Part shown: one piece after another, positions 7,775 to 15,503 of the stretch
Layout of the letters: the number at the start of each line of letters is the position of its first letter
Position numbering within the stretch: position 1 is the first letter of the stretch
NCBI GenBank assembly: GCA_002329125.1
Contig: DCXX01000110.1
Coordinates: 1-17,948 of the forward strand
Length of the DNA stretch: 17,948 bases
DNA from: Fidelibacterota bacterium UBA2125
Lineage (GTDB): Bacteria; Fidelibacterota; Marinisomatia; Marinisomatales; S15-B10
Direction of reading: 5' to 3'
Notes under the pieces: generated by a model
The model's input: the letters and a program-made list of their open reading frames with translations, nothing else
Told to the model about the DNA's origin: nothing
Databases searched by the model: none
Made by a program: the position numbers and the translations under genes

Positions 7775-8520
7775 GCCAGAACACTCTCCATAACCCGTAG
7801 AGAGCGGACCTCGCTTAGCCCTTCTACGTGGAAACTGAAATATTGTTGCAGAAAGCCACCCACCTCCCGTCTCTCTGCTGCTCCAAAACTAATATCACCC
7901 ACATTATCAAGGCTTCCATTCTTCAACGCTTTCAGAACCGCTACTGACTGTTGAGACAGTTGCATTCCGGATCCGACGCTACAGTCCCCACACAACAGTT
8001 CACCGTATCCCAAAGAGAAGAATGCGCTCTCCATTGAACCCTGGCAATGGGGACAGTTGGAAAGGTGCGGCCGAAAACCGAGCAATGAAAGAAGCTTCAT
8101 TTCGAAAAACCAGAAAAGTCTGTTGAGGTGACCTTCACTTTTGTCCATGGCTTCAAGGACATCTTCTGTAAAATGGAACAGTTCAGCGTGAGGTTCTTCA
8201 CCGGTAACTGTCCGGTCCACCAACTCCACAACGGCAAAGCCGTAACTGAGTTTTTTTACATCATGCTTTAAAGAGAATAAAGGCTGGTTAAACTCTGCCT
8301 TGGAAAAAATCTGAAGCTGCCGTTTTGGATTGTAGTAAAAATTGAGAGAGAGACAGTTCATGGGCTCCAGGTAACCACTCTGAAGAGTCTTTGAAGTCTT
8401 GATCCCCTTAGCAATGATAGAGAGTTTACCGAAATCGCGGGTATAGCACCGGGCGATTTTGCTGGTATCTCCATAAGGAAAACTCTTCAGGACGATTGCG
8501 AGAGTAGATTCGAGCGCCAT
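7771..8520 (-). CDS. recO: DNA repair protein RecO
   Basis: This 249-residue protein matches RecO in length and layout. The N-terminal OB-fold opens with IVLKSFPYGDTSKIA (9-23), the standard RecO start. A helical middle follows, then a zinc-finger insertion with C156-x2-C159 (CPHC) and C177-x2-C180 (CGDC). RecO acts in RecF-pathway recombinational repair, loading RecA on SSB-covered single strands together with RecR; neither recR nor recF is in this window. The ATG at 8518-8520 is the only start that keeps the OB strand. AAGGAG lies directly against the ATG with no spacer, so efficient initiation may depend on ribosomes ending proS nine bases upstream. proS and recO share a reading frame across the gap, with only a TGA and three codons between them. 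Confidence 0.93.
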   Translation of the reverse strand: MALESTLAIVLKSFPYGDTSKIARCYTRDFGKLSIIAKGIKTSKTLQSGYLEPMNCLSLNFYYNPKRQLQIFSKAEFNQPLFSLKHDVKKLSYGFAVVELVDRTVTGEEPHAELFHFTEDVLEAMDKSEGHLNRLFWFFEMKLLSLLGFRPHLSNCPHCQGSMESAFFSLGYGELLCGDCSVGSGMQLSQQSVAVLKALKNGSLDNVGDISFGAAERREVGGFLQQYFSFHVEGLSEVRSLRVMESVLA

Positions 8521-8529
8521 CTCCTTGAA

Positions 8530-10005
8530 TCAATATGCCTTACCAAACACAACCTGATATTTTGCCGGTTTTCCGCTGTAAACGCAGCTAAGATCATCAA
8601 CTTGTTGCTCGAATGGAATGCACCGAATAGTAGCCTTGGTCTCTTCCTGAATAGCCGCTTCTGTTTTAGGATCCCCATCCCAGCCACACTTCACAAATCC
8701 CGATTTCTCTTCAATGATGGATTTGAATTCATCATATGACTCTACTGTAAGGGTGTGCTCATCACGGAATGTTTTTGCCTGGTTGTAGAGCGATTTTTGA
8801 ATTTCATCCAGCAATCGTAAAATTTCTTCTCCTAACTTATCTTTAGGAACTGAAATTTTTTCCCCGCTGTCACGTCTCACCAGTGTCACCACATTTTGTT
8901 CCATGTCTCGGCTGCCCACTTCAAGCCGTACCGGTACCCCTTTCATCTCCCACTCATTGAACTTGAAACCGGGTGTAACACCATCGCGGTCATCAACGTA
9001 ACACCTGACACCTTCAGCCTGAACTGCTTCAAGCGTCCCGGTGAGATATTCCAAGACGGAGTTCACATCTTCCTCACTCTTGCCGATGGGAACTACCACC
9101 ACCTGATGCGGTGCAATGCGAGGCGGCAGACGTAACCCCTTATCATCGCCATGGACCATGACAATGGCTCCAATGAGACGTGTGGAAACGCCCCAACTCG
9201 TGGCATAAACATGTTCCTCGCGGTTATCTTCTGTCTGAAATGTGACATCGAAAGCTTTGGCAAAATTTTGCCCGAGGTTATGTGAAGTCCCGGCTTGGAG
9301 TGCCCGACAATCGCTCATCATTGCCTCAATGCAATAAGTGTGTTCGGCACCGGCAAATTTTTCTGCATCTGTTTTCAGCCCAGTAAAGACAGGTATAGCC
9401 ATGACGTCTTCCGCCACTTCACGGTAAATCTCCAGAATCTTCTTCGCCTCTTCTTCAGCTTCTTCAGCTGTAGCGTGAGCAGTGTGTCCTTCCTGCCAGA
9501 GGAATTCAGTTGTCCTAAGAAAGAGTCGTGTCCTCATCTCCCACCGAACCACATTGGCCCACTGGTTAATCAGAAGTGGAAGATCACGGTAAGACTGAAT
9601 CCATTTCTTGTACATTGCCCAGATGACCGTTTCGGAAGTAGGCCGAACAACAACTTCTTCCTCCAAAGCCGACTCTGGATCTACTACAAGGCCGTCCCCA
9701 TCAGGATTCGCCATGAGGCGGTGATGAGTAACCACAGCACATTCTTTTGCAAAACCAGCCACATGTTCCGCTTCCTTACTTAGAAATGATTTAGGTATGA
9801 ATAATGGGAAGTAAGCATTCACATGACCTGTGGCTTTAAATCGATTGTCAAAGGCACTCTTCACCGATTCCCAGAGAGAAAAACCGTAAGGCCGGATGAC
9901 CATAGTCCCTTTTACCGGACCGTAGTCCGCCAGCTGCGCCTTGGTGATTACATCCGTGTACCACCGGCCATAATCTTCACTCTTTGCTGTTACACCTTTA
10001 GACAT
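8530..10005 (-). CDS. proS: Prolyl-tRNA synthetase, archaeal/eukaryote type
   Basis: This 491-residue class II synthetase charges tRNA-Pro. The start KSEDYGRWYTDVI, VRPTSET (120-126), motif 2 region RTRLFLRTTEFLWQEGH (158-174) and motif 3 GVSTRLIGA (272-280) identify the archaeal/eukaryote-like ProRS type that is also common in many bacterial phyla. It lacks the editing insertion of the E. coli type. The anticodon domain (about 295-410) and the C-terminal domain ending in KAY (489-491) are present. In the C-terminal domain the zinc-binding cysteines are partly gone: C440, C462 and C474 remain, while D443 (CGWD) and S477 (CVYS) stand where cysteines occur in zinc-binding relatives. This loss is seen in many bacterial members. 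The start at 10005 has only a weak GAG upstream. Confidence 0.95.
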   Translation of the reverse strand: MSKGVTAKSEDYGRWYTDVITKAQLADYGPVKGTMVIRPYGFSLWESVKSAFDNRFKATGHVNAYFPLFIPKSFLSKEAEHVAGFAKECAVVTHHRLMANPDGDGLVVDPESALEEEVVVRPTSETVIWAMYKKWIQSYRDLPLLINQWANVVRWEMRTRLFLRTTEFLWQEGHTAHATAEEAEEEAKKILEIYREVAEDVMAIPVFTGLKTDAEKFAGAEHTYCIEAMMSDCRALQAGTSHNLGQNFAKAFDVTFQTEDNREEHVYATSWGVSTRLIGAIVMVHGDDKGLRLPPRIAPHQVVVVPIGKSEEDVNSVLEYLTGTLEAVQAEGVRCYVDDRDGVTPGFKFNEWEMKGVPVRLEVGSRDMEQNVVTLVRRDSGEKISVPKDKLGEEILRLLDEIQKSLYNQAKTFRDEHTLTVESYDEFKSIIEEKSGFVKCGWDGDPKTEAAIQEETKATIRCIPFEQQVDDLSCVYSGKPAKYQVVFGKAY

Positions 10006-10039
10006 CCGAATCTCATGTTAGAACGGTGAGAATATACTT

Positions 10040-10057
10040 CGATAAGGAGGATTATCG
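10040..10057 (-). repeat. Inverted repeat with an anti-Shine-Dalgarno loop
   Basis: On the minus strand the sequence is CGATAA-TCCTCC-TTATCG: a perfect 6-bp stem with a 6-base loop. It lies between the threonine aldolase stop and the proS start, 35 bases upstream of the proS ATG. The loop TCCTCC is complementary to a Shine-Dalgarno GGAGGA, so in RNA it could pair with a ribosome site elsewhere; that function is speculation. No T-run follows, so it is not an ordinary intrinsic terminator. Confidence 0.5.
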
Positions 10058-10060
10058 GAA

Positions 10061-10081
10061 CGCCAGCCTGTCAGGCTGACG
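10061..10081 (-). repeat. GC-rich inverted repeat over the threonine aldolase stop codon
   Basis: The minus strand can form CGTCAGCCT-GAC-AGGCTGGCG, a 9-bp stem with one G-U pair and a 3-base loop. It spans the TGA stop (10071-10073) and lies three bases from the next hairpin at 10040-10057. No T-tract follows, so it looks more like an RNA-stability or pausing hairpin, or a factor-assisted end, than an intrinsic terminator. Confidence 0.5.
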
Positions 10082-11111
10082 AAAAGTAAGAAGAAAATTC
10101 TTTTATCGCCTTTTCAATACCGTCACCTTCCACGCCTCTATTGGCCACCATCCTGATACGGGCCGGCCCCACGGCGAAAAACTGTACACCTCTGTCACCC
10201 ATTGCTGTTACCACTTCATCCAGGTTCTTGTTGTCATCCGTGAGCTCGGCATAAACAATATTGGTTTTAACATGATTAAGATCAACGGAGAGACCTTCAA
10301 TTTCAGATATTCCTTCGGCAAGACGACGGGCGTTAGCGTGATCATCCTTCAACCTGTCCACCATCTCATCCAACGCCACAAGTCCTGATACGGCGAAAAT
10401 TCCCGCCTGCCGCATACCACCGCCAAGACCTTTCCGAAGTCGCCTTGCTTTGGCAATAAACTGAGCTGAACTGCAAATCACCGAACCGACGGGACAAGAC
10501 AGGCCCTTTGACATACAAAATGAAACTGAATCGACATTTTCCGTCAGTGATTTAACAGTAGTACCCAAGGCCACAGCTGCGTTGAAAATTCGGGCGCCAT
10601 CTATATGGATGGGAAGTCCATTTTCATTGGCAATCTTGGCAACGGCATCAATGTAATCCTTGCTGATAGGAGCACCATAACAGACATTGTGGCTGTTCTC
10701 AAGACCGATGAGTTGCGTCTTCGGGAAGTGGACATTGTCCGGCCTGATAGCTCCTTTTATTTCGTCTAGATCAATAGTCCCGTCATCGTGATTATTAAGG
10801 GTCCGCGGCTGAACACCGCCAAAAGCGGCAATACCTCCAGCTTCATACATGTAGGTGTGGGCCTTGTCACCAAGAATCACTTCCGTTCCTCTATCGCAAT
10901 GAGTCAGTACCGAGACCAGATTTGCCATGGTTCCACTGGGAACAAGGAGTGCTTTCTCCTTTCCGAAAATATCCGCTGCTTTTTTTTCAAGTGCATTTAC
11001 GGTCGGATCTTCTTCAAACACATCGTCTCCCAATTCAGCCACAGCCATAGCTTGTCGCATTGATTCGGTGGGAAGTGTTACTGTGTCGCTGCGGAGATCA
11101 ACTATTTCCAT
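10071..11111 (-). CDS. ltaE: Low-specificity L-threonine aldolase (PLP-dependent)
   Basis: This 346-residue protein is a fold-type I PLP enzyme that splits L-threonine or L-allo-threonine into glycine and acetaldehyde. The N-terminal signature VDLRSDTVTLPTESMRQAM (4-22) is typical of the family. H85 (GDKAH) should stack on PLP, D171 and R174 (IHIDGARIFNA) hold the ring and substrate carboxylate, and K202 in MSKGLSCPVGS is the Schiff-base lysine. The length is normal. The ATG has a good ribosome site, AAGGTGA, at 11119-11125. It is the first gene of the minus-strand group that continues into proS, recO, the hydrolase and the rhomboid. A likely promoter lies at 11141-11170. Whether it prefers L- or L-allo-threonine cannot be read from the sequence. 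Confidence 0.94.
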   Translation of the reverse strand: MEIVDLRSDTVTLPTESMRQAMAVAELGDDVFEEDPTVNALEKKAADIFGKEKALLVPSGTMANLVSVLTHCDRGTEVILGDKAHTYMYEAGGIAAFGGVQPRTLNNHDDGTIDLDEIKGAIRPDNVHFPKTQLIGLENSHNVCYGAPISKDYIDAVAKIANENGLPIHIDGARIFNAAVALGTTVKSLTENVDSVSFCMSKGLSCPVGSVICSSAQFIAKARRLRKGLGGGMRQAGIFAVSGLVALDEMVDRLKDDHANARRLAEGISEIEGLSVDLNHVKTNIVYAELTDDNKNLDEVVTAMGDRGVQFFAVGPARIRMVANRGVEGDGIEKAIKEFSSYFSSA

Positions 11112-11118
11112 TAATATT

Positions 11119-11125
11119 TCACCTT
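11119..11125 (-). promoter_or_regulatory. Ribosome binding site of the threonine aldolase gene
   Basis: AAGGTGA on the minus strand lies seven bases before the ATG at 11109-11111. It is one of the better Shine-Dalgarno matches in the window, where many starts have none, and it supports this start codon. Confidence 0.6.
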
Positions 11126-11140
11126 GTCTGGAAAGATGAG

Positions 11141-11170
11141 AATTTAGATGTCGCCCATCTGGCTTTTCAA
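11141..11170 (-). promoter_or_regulatory. Candidate sigma-70-type promoter of the ltaE-proS-recO group
   Basis: On the minus strand TTGAAA (11165-11170, five of six to consensus) is followed after 18 bases by TAAATT (11141-11146, four of six). Transcription would begin near 11134, giving a leader of about 23 bases with the AAGGTGA ribosome site. A perfect inverted repeat AGATG-N5-CATCT (11146-11160) lies in the spacer and could be an operator. This is pattern matching only. Confidence 0.4.
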
Positions 11171-11198
11171 TGAAATTGTTGGCGCCTGACTGTAGATT
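11170..11198 (+). promoter_or_regulatory. Candidate divergent promoter of the RNA methyltransferase gene
   Basis: ATGAAA (11170-11175, four of six) and TAGATT (11193-11198, four of six) are 17 bases apart on the plus strand. The -35 sits back to back with the -35 of the ltaE promoter. The predicted start would be about base 11205, on the GTG start codon itself, so the message might be leaderless. This fits the lack of any Shine-Dalgarno sequence, but the match is weak. Confidence 0.25.
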
Positions 11199-11204
11199 CG
11201 GCCC

Positions 11205-11963
11205 GTGCTTTCCAGAAATGAACTGAAACAGTTAAGGAGTCTCTGTCAAAAGAAATACCGTCTGAAGCTTAATCGCTTTATGGTCGAAGGTGTCAGGTTG
11301 GTAGAAGAAGCGGTAAAAGCTGAAAGGGTGGAATCTGTTTTTCACTGTTCAGATGCTTTATCGTCCGAGCAGTCATCTGCCCTCATGACTGAACTGAAAA
11401 TGAGAGATATTCCCATTATGGAAATTGATGAAAAAGAGATGGAAATTCTTTCAGATACGGTACAGAACCAAAGAGTGATGGCTCTGGCCACCATCCCGGT
11501 GCACCATTATTCACAGCCTGCCTCACTAAAGGACAACTGGCTTTATCTTGATAGTGTCCGAGACCCGGGCAATCTCGGTTCTATGCTTAGAGCTGCAGAC
11601 TGGTTCGGTCTCAAAAATATAACCCTTTCACCTGCCAGTGCTGATCCATACAACCCGAAAGTAGTCCGTGGCGGCATGGGGGCACATTTTCATCTGAATG
11701 TTCATAGAGATATACCATTAGGTGATCTCAAGGAATCAGGCAAGAAAATTATTGCCGCTGTTCAGGATAGCACACCTATCTCCGAACTTGATGTGAAAGA
11801 ATCTGAGGAGTGGTGTTTGGTGATGGGAAGTGAAGCAGACGGCATTTCAGAGGAGAGCCGGAGTTTGGCAGATCAATTTGTCTCTATACCGGGGACTGGA
11901 GAGGCAGAGTCACTAAATGTAGCGGTGGCAACAGGAATACTGTTATATCAACTCACTAATTGA
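11205..11963 (+). CDS. TrmH/SpoU-family RNA 2'-O-methyltransferase
   Basis: This 252-residue protein is a SPOUT-class methyltransferase that methylates a ribose 2'-OH in rRNA or tRNA using SAM. The N-terminal substrate-binding domain begins LSRNELKQLRSLCQKKYR (2-19), typical of the RlmB/TrmH-like group. The three SPOUT motifs are present: motif 1 around N123 and R129 (PGNLGSMLRAADWFG), motif 2 LVMGSEADGIS (205-215) and motif 3 SIPGTGEAESLNVAVATG (227-244), which form the trefoil knot. The start is GTG at 11205; an in-frame TAG at 11193 rules out a longer protein, and no ATG lies close downstream. There is no Shine-Dalgarno sequence. Which nucleotide it methylates is not predictable. Confidence 0.93.
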   Translation: MLSRNELKQLRSLCQKKYRLKLNRFMVEGVRLVEEAVKAERVESVFHCSDALSSEQSSALMTELKMRDIPIMEIDEKEMEILSDTVQNQRVMALATIPVHHYSQPASLKDNWLYLDSVRDPGNLGSMLRAADWFGLKNITLSPASADPYNPKVVRGGMGAHFHLNVHRDIPLGDLKESGKKIIAAVQDSTPISELDVKESEEWCLVMGSEADGISEESRSLADQFVSIPGTGEAESLNVAVATGILLYQLTN

Positions 11964-12181
11964 GTTGATGTAATGTTCTGATATTACGCTAAAACAGGAT
12001 TTGATTCCTTAGGATCAAGGCCCAAAGTTTTCATTGCATTGGTGACCTCACCTTCGATTCAACCTTCCCATAAAGAGATTCAAGCATTTATTCCGTCACC
12101 TTGGTTTTCCCTGTCCAATTCTTTAATTTACCCGGACTGTGATGGAAGCATCTCCAGAGATGAGCAAGGAACCTGAGCCCC
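11964..12181. other. Intergenic region upstream of the CPBP protease gene
   Basis: This 218-base gap is the longest non-coding stretch of the window. It holds a near-copy of a 20-bp sequence found again at 17866-17885, a perfect short inverted repeat CATCTC-CA-GAGATG at 12149-12162 just before the AAGGA ribosome site (12166-12170) of the next gene, and a weak promoter-like pair TTGGTT/TTAATT about 16 bases apart near 12105-12130. No T-tract terminator, tRNA or credible coding frame was seen. Confidence 0.5.
12049..12068. repeat. 20-bp dispersed repeat, copy 1
   Basis: The plus strand reads CACCTTCGATTCAACCTTCC. It differs in one base (C for T at position 15) from 17866-17885, nearly 6 kb away and in the same orientation. 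A 19-of-20 match by chance is unlikely in 18 kb (my rough estimate is a few in a hundred). It is non-coding here. Confidence 0.6.
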
Positions 12182-12976
12182 ATGAGTGTTATATTTACAG
12201 CAAGAGGAGCATTTATCCTCGTCACACTTTCTTTGCTTTTTTCCGGCTTCCTCACCTCAGCGTTAATTTTGCTGTTTGACCCTGCCGGTCAAGCATTTCT
12301 TCCATCCACTCTTATTGTAGGCGAACTGTTGCTCGTTGTTCCTCTCATCGTAATCCTCACTCGGAATACAGTAAATCTGGGAGAAACATTGAGAATCAAC
12401 CCTGTCTCGAGAAGAACATTACTGTTGTCAGTCTTGTTATCTTGTGGAATCGTCGCTTGGGCCGATGAGCTGGAACGAATTATTGCATTAATTATCCCCC
12501 CTCCACAGTGGCTGGACCAGCTGGGACAATTCCTGAGAGTGGAGGACCCACTGTCACTAACACTTATTTTCATTGGTGCTGTCCCCTTGGCAGCTTTCTC
12601 AGAGGAGGTTCTTTTTCGTGGATTTCTTCAGCAGGTCCTTGAAAAACAGTGGAAGGATGTGACGCGGGCAGTTCTTGTAGGGAGTCTGTTTTTCGCTTTT
12701 GTCCACCTCATCCCTTACTGGGCCGTTCAGATTTATCTTCTGGGTGTTATCATGGGATATCTGGCATGGATTACAAACTCCATTTTCCCCAGTATGATTT
12801 TACACGGAATAAACAACGCTATTGCATTTAGTTTTGCGAACTGGGGAGATTTTTTCGAGGGGTGGTACACCTGGAACGGCCATGTTTCTCCATTAATTCT
12901 TGCAATTGGCACTACCATGACAATTATCGGTTTCAAGCAGCTCAACAGAACTTTAACACCGGTCATAGAGAGTTAA
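12182..12976 (+). CDS. CPBP-family intramembrane metalloprotease (CAAX-protease/ABI type)
   Basis: This 264-residue multi-span membrane protein carries the three CPBP motifs. The first is E141-E142 with R146 (SEEVLFRG), where the first Glu is the proposed catalytic residue. The second is F171-x3-H175 (FAFVH). The third is H208-x3-N212 (HGINN). About seven or eight hydrophobic segments are seen, including 10-31, 42-60, 79-95, 125-140, 160-176, 182-200 and 236-252. Homologues range from prenyl-protein proteases to bacteriocin-immunity and signalling proteases, and the bacterial substrate is usually unknown. The ATG at 12182 has AAGGA about 11 bases upstream. The stop lies one base before the mgtE start, so the two are probably translated together. 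Confidence 0.92.
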   Translation: MSVIFTARGAFILVTLSLLFSGFLTSALILLFDPAGQAFLPSTLIVGELLLVVPLIVILTRNTVNLGETLRINPVSRRTLLLSVLLSCGIVAWADELERIIALIIPPPQWLDQLGQFLRVEDPLSLTLIFIGAVPLAAFSEEVLFRGFLQQVLEKQWKDVTRAVLVGSLFFAFVHLIPYWAVQIYLLGVIMGYLAWITNSIFPSMILHGINNAIAFSFANWGDFFEGWYTWNGHVSPLILAIGTTMTIIGFKQLNRTLTPVIES

Positions 12977-12977
12977 C

Positions 12978-14372
12978 ATGATGTCAGCACATCCAATAGG
13001 GTCATCTATGGTCGGTACGGAAGTGGCCGTTCTCCTAGACACTTTTCGTCGCCTAATCCGCCGGAAGGCCAATGCCAATTTGCGGAGACTCATCGAAAAA
13101 ACGCATGCGGCTGATTTAGCACTGCTGTTCCGCTATTTCAATGAACCGGAAAAAAGTTTTGTCTTCACCCTAATCCGGGAGAGCGAGGAAGCGACGGGTG
13201 AGCTACTCAGCGAGCTTGATGAGTCCATCATTTCTGAACTGTTGTCACCGCTGGAGCCTGCCGATGTGGCGTCCATGCTGAGCGATATGGGTTCCGACGA
13301 TATGGCTGACATACTGAATCTTTTAGAGGACGAGAAAGCCCAGGCAATCCTTGAAACACTTCAGAGAAAAGAGTCCGAGGAAATAGAAGAGTTAATGGCT
13401 TACCCCGATGACAGTGCCGGTGGCATTATGTCCTTGGATGTCTTCTCACTGTCTGAATCGACGAAAGCCATGGATGCTATTACAGCTATTCAGAGTTCTG
13501 AAAAGGCTGAAATGGTGTTTTACCTCTACGTCACAGATGAAGCTTCACACCTCACAGGCGTAGTATCACTCCGCGATCTTGTAACAGCACCCGCCAGTGC
13601 TGAACTGAAGGGTCTTATGGAGCGAGATGTTGTCCATGTGACTCCCGATACGGATCAGGAGGAAGTGGCAAAGTTGGTCTCTAAATACAACCTGCTGGCC
13701 ATTCCAGTGGTTGAAAAAGATAGAACACTTCTTGGTATTGTCACTGTGGATGATGTTGTGGACGTGATTCGCGAAGAGGCGACAGAAGACTTTCTGCAGA
13801 TGGCGGGTATCGGTAAGGATAGAGAGATACTTATGAAGTCCACTTTTGACAATGTCAAACTCCGTCTCCCTTGGCTCTTTGCCAGCTGGATCGGTGGCAC
13901 CATTGCAGCCTATGTTATCGGTGCGTTTGAACCTTTTCTGCAATCAGTCATCGCACTGGCAGCTTTTATTCCTGTCATCATCGGCATGGGAGGTAATGTA
14001 GGGACACAATCATCCACCATCATTGTCCGTGGATTTGCCACAGGAAGACTGCAGCTTTCGAAGATTGGTTCTGTTATCTGGAAAGAGATACGGGTTGGGT
14101 TAATCCTGGGAATTTTCTACGGAATTCTCTTGGGCGCGGTGGCCATGCTGAAGTTCATCGACGCGCCGCCTGAACTGGGGCTTGTAGTTGGATTGGCCAT
14201 CTGTGTTTCCATGATTATTGCCACATCCATCGGCACACTGGTTCCCATCGTTCTGAGAAAGCTGGATGTGGACCCGGCCATCGCTTCCGGACCATTCGTC
14301 ACCACAGCTATCGATGTTTTCGGTATCCTCGCCTATTTTCTCATCGCAATATCTTTTATCCCTTCCATCTGA
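12978..14372 (+). CDS. mgtE: Magnesium transporter MgtE
   Basis: This 464-residue protein has the full MgtE architecture. The N-terminal superhelical domain spans about 35-140. Two CBS domains follow (about 142-205 and 213-268, the second with TVDDVVDVIREE), then a connecting plug helix and five membrane helices from about 295. The pore region holds GMGGNVGTQSS (336-346) and DPAIASGPFVTT (432-443), where the Asp belongs to the conserved Mg2+ selectivity site. MgtE is a homodimeric channel-like Mg2+ importer that closes when Mg2+ binds between the N and CBS domains, so regulation is mainly at protein level. Two ATG codons begin the gene (12978 and 12981); a weak GAGAG lies before the first. 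No Mg2+ riboswitch is seen, as only one base separates it from the upstream gene. Confidence 0.96.
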   Translation: MMSAHPIGSSMVGTEVAVLLDTFRRLIRRKANANLRRLIEKTHAADLALLFRYFNEPEKSFVFTLIRESEEATGELLSELDESIISELLSPLEPADVASMLSDMGSDDMADILNLLEDEKAQAILETLQRKESEEIEELMAYPDDSAGGIMSLDVFSLSESTKAMDAITAIQSSEKAEMVFYLYVTDEASHLTGVVSLRDLVTAPASAELKGLMERDVVHVTPDTDQEEVAKLVSKYNLLAIPVVEKDRTLLGIVTVDDVVDVIREEATEDFLQMAGIGKDREILMKSTFDNVKLRLPWLFASWIGGTIAAYVIGAFEPFLQSVIALAAFIPVIIGMGGNVGTQSSTIIVRGFATGRLQLSKIGSVIWKEIRVGLILGIFYGILLGAVAMLKFIDAPPELGLVVGLAICVSMIIATSIGTLVPIVLRKLDVDPAIASGPFVTTAIDVFGILAYFLIAISFIPSI

Positions 14373-14381
14373 GCGGTAGGA

Positions 14382-15503
14382 ATGTTCGCCGCCCTATTTT
14401 CCTTAACGGTCACTCTTTATGCTGCCATCCTACTCTTTTTTATTCTGGGACTCTTTTCTACAAGGGAATCCCGGACTGAGAATCAGCCGTTTGTATCCAT
14501 TGTGATTCCGGCCCGGAACGAGAAAGATCACATCGAAAACATTCTCCAGGATGTGACCCACCAAACCTATCCCATTGACTATTATGAAATAATTGTTGTG
14601 GACGATGAATCCAGCGACATTACATCAAATCTGGTAAACGCCTTTTCCCAGCGTTATCCAAACGTCAAACCCATGAGCTCACAGGAAGGATCGCCTCATT
14701 TAAAAAATAAAAAACGGGCTCTGGATGTGGGAATCAGAAAATCCAAAGGAGAAATTGTCCTCGTCACAGATGCAGATTGCCGCGTTACCAGCCGCTGGGT
14801 GGAAACTATGGTTTCCTATTTCACTCCTGACGTAGGGTTCGCAATCGGTCATTCTCAGGTTGATTCAAACGAAACGCTAAATCAGCAGATCGAGGCCCTC
14901 GATTATCTAATGCTTTCCGCTGCCGCCAGAAGTACAGCTCAGTTGGGTGTCCCTTTTGCCTGTACAGGGCAAAATCTAGCATACCGGAAAGCTGCATTTG
15001 ATGAAGTAGGTGGATTTTCTTCCTTCGCCGATTCCCTCGGTGGGGACGACAATTTCCTGTTGCAGGCTGTCAGACGAAAAACTTCCTGGGAGATTGTGGC
15101 AGTACTCGATCCTAACTCCTTTGTCAGGACTGTTCCCTGCAATAGCAGAAGCGAGTTCGTTTCGCAGCGCATCCGATGGGCATCCGATTCACTCTATTTC
15201 AGAGAGGCAAACCCGCTCTTCTTCTTTGTCATCGTCACAACATTTCTGGCAAACCTTTTTCCGGTGGTGTTTGTAATAGGACTCATTTTCGGTCTGGATT
15301 CACTGTCTCCACTCATAAAAGGCTTAGCCGTTAAATTCTTTGCTGAAGGATTCATGATGGCCAAAGCCACACGCCTGTTCAACAATCGCGATTTGAGAAA
15401 AGCATTCGTCTCGTGGTTCCTGTTTCAGATACCTTATATTGTTTACATGGGCCTCACCACACTTACCGGTAAATCGACAACATGGGGAGGCCGCCAATCA
15501 TGA
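14382..15503 (+). CDS. Membrane-anchored glycosyltransferase family 2
   Basis: This 373-residue protein starts with one hydrophobic helix (about 5-25), followed by a cytoplasmic GT-A domain. Key motifs are VSIVIPARNE (38-47), IIVVDDESSD (70-79), the metal-binding DAD (130-132) in LVTDADC, GGDDNFLL (220-227) for the catalytic acid region, and Q262-R-I-R-W266, the Q-x2-RW type seen in processive GT2 enzymes. Two or three further hydrophobic segments are at about 279-304 and 343-360. This is the layout of cell-envelope glycosyltransferases with a pore-like C-terminal part. GGTAGGA lies just before the ATG. Its stop overlaps the DUF3108-like gene as ATGA, so the two are coupled. The product may be an envelope glycan or glycolipid; a carotenoid-glycosyl role is also possible. 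Confidence 0.9.
   Translation: MFAALFSLTVTLYAAILLFFILGLFSTRESRTENQPFVSIVIPARNEKDHIENILQDVTHQTYPIDYYEIIVVDDESSDITSNLVNAFSQRYPNVKPMSSQEGSPHLKNKKRALDVGIRKSKGEIVLVTDADCRVTSRWVETMVSYFTPDVGFAIGHSQVDSNETLNQQIEALDYLMLSAAARSTAQLGVPFACTGQNLAYRKAAFDEVGGFSSFADSLGGDDNFLLQAVRRKTSWEIVAVLDPNSFVRTVPCNSRSEFVSQRIRWASDSLYFREANPLFFFVIVTTFLANLFPVVFVIGLIFGLDSLSPLIKGLAVKFFAEGFMMAKATRLFNNRDLRKAFVSWFLFQIPYIVYMGLTTLTGKSTTWGGRQS
15485..15490 (+). promoter_or_regulatory. Strong ribosome binding site fixing the DUF3108-like start
   Basis: GGGAGG is nine bases upstream of the ATG at 15500-15502 and lies inside the last codons of the GT2 gene. It favours this ATG over the in-frame ATG at 15482, which would add six residues ahead of an otherwise complete signal peptide. 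Confidence 0.6.

Noticed and set aside
9295..9783. A 162-codon open frame on the plus strand
   Set aside because: It lies wholly antisense to the well-supported proS gene, has no ribosome site and gives a low-complexity, cysteine- and phenylalanine-rich protein with no family features.
11964..12100. A possible gene remnant on the minus strand ending in MKTLGLDPKESNPVLA
   Set aside because: The frame closes after a few codons upstream and is broken by several stops; a faint EF-hand-like look is not enough to call a pseudogene.
15482..15499. The earlier in-frame ATG at 15482 as start of the DUF3108-like protein
   Set aside because: The ATG at 15500 has a GGGAGG site nine bases upstream, forms the usual ATGA overlap with the GT2 stop and gives a clean signal peptide.
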